Shown here: positions 63,600 to 64,000 of the stretch, piece after piece
Position numbering within the stretch: position 1 is the stretch's first letter
Layout of the letters: the number at the start of each line of letters is the position of its first letter
Assembly: GCA_022606425.2 (NCBI GenBank)
Contig: JAHDVF020001018.1
Span: 744,001 to 808,000 of the forward strand
Direction: 5' to 3'
Source: Lepidostoma basale
Taxonomy: Eukaryota > Arthropoda > Insecta > Trichoptera > Lepidostomatidae
DNA: 64,000 nucleotides
Notes under the pieces: generated by a model
What the model saw: the letters and a program-made list of their open reading frames with translations, nothing else
The model's database searches: none
What the model was told of the DNA's origin: nothing
Program-made: the position numbers and the translations under genes

Positions 63600-63760
63600 G
63601 TTTACTTTGCTTTACACCATTTTATTATGTTTCATCGAGTTTACCGGTTTCGCTCTAGCCGGAACTTCATCAGGGTTACAAAAACGAACGGAACTGTTTG
63701 TTTTGTAACCCAGACGAAGCTCCGGCAGAAACGAATCTGATTGGTTCTAGAAAACAAAAA
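63600..63760. mobile_element. Type D palindromic element
   Basis: Left arm about 63605-63685 and right arm about 63695-63740 are inverted around 'tttgtaacc' sequences. The right core is CAGACGAA with a truncated stem II. Confidence 0.6.
63642..63673 (-). ncRNA. Hammerhead-like motif with intact core (type D)
   Basis: Minus strand: CTGATGA plus extra A (63673-63666), stem II GTTC/GAGC with one T.G, GAAA (63651-63648), CCGG, then T-A (GUA triplet). Compared with type C (GCTCC/GGAGC) one pair has changed to a wobble, so pairing is maintained. Confidence 0.55.
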
Positions 63761-64000
63761 TTGGGAAATATAAACAAAACAAACAATTGTTTTAAATTAT
63801 TTTCAATATAGGCACACTGTAAATTAAGTACTATAAAGTAAGATATATGATGTTTTTTTGGTGTATCTGACACTTTGTAAAGACGTTTTTGCTTCACAAA
63901 TTTTTCTGAATGCATTTTAGACGAATAGGTCCAGATTTCAAAACTATGGTTATGGCTTACGTTATGATTGATCATGAAATAAATATTAGAGTAACTTAAA

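Overview
The window looks like nuclear DNA from an arthropod, most likely an insect. It is AT-rich and repeat-dense. The only host coding sequence I can defend is one spliced exon at 39125-39268. It carries a complete EF-hand loop and strongly resembles the insect ecdysone-induced calcium-binding protein Eip63F-1. Both flanking introns run past the window edges, so most or all of the 64 kb may be intron of that gene. The order of insect cannot be decided from this sequence.

The rest is layered transposable elements. Non-LTR retrotransposon relics dominate. Family 'a' is an RTE-like family with a (GTTA)n 3' tail and about 25 fragments. Families b to i are other non-LTR C-terminal fragments. 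Jockey-like pieces have a (TTTGA)n tail. One 5'-truncated CR1/L2-like element has a 540-residue open frame (33784-35406). DNA transposons are a near-complete mariner (58209-59509, TA duplication, DD34D), a decayed internally deleted mariner (22161-23005), three hAT-type non-autonomous elements with 8-bp target duplications, and small inverted-repeat elements. tRNA-derived SINEs occur in two subtypes. Insertions are nested, so relative ages can be read: family a is hit by a hAT which is hit by CR1; family a is hit by mariner, by Jockey and by a 914-bp palindrome; family d is hit by two different elements.

The most interesting layer is a set of short palindromic elements (types A-L here) that are not alike in sequence outside one motif. 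Each arm ends in a core fitting the hammerhead ribozyme: C-Y-G-A-N-G-A plus one extra A/T, a hairpin (stem II), GAAA, a self-complementary stem III (CCGG, CTAG, CATG, CAGCTG or CG) and then N-U-H. Stem II differs between families but keeps pairing. One family replaces the C3-G8 pair by U3-A8. Several copies keep a pairable stem I. Motifs in the two arms point outward. Where the insertion edges can be read, target duplications are 11-13 bp and one side often has an extra 40-60 bp extension. This suggests short non-autonomous retroelements of the Penelope/retrozyme kind, with inverted hammerhead-bearing terminal repeats.

Layout: 0-10 kb, family d relic with A and X insertions, family a copies, K-, F- and X-type elements. 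10-26 kb, large E palindrome, a 1.7-kb long-inverted-repeat composite, decayed mariner, K palindrome. 26-33 kb, SINE and LINE relics with a hAT. 33-37 kb, the triple nest. 38-40 kb, the host exon. 40-56 kb, mixed LINE/SINE relics, a minisatellite and a large inverted unit. 56-64 kb, family d, X, mariner, and the L and D hammerhead palindromes. No rRNA, tRNA gene, CRISPR array or complete host gene was found. Edges given for degenerate repeats are approximate (tens of bases).
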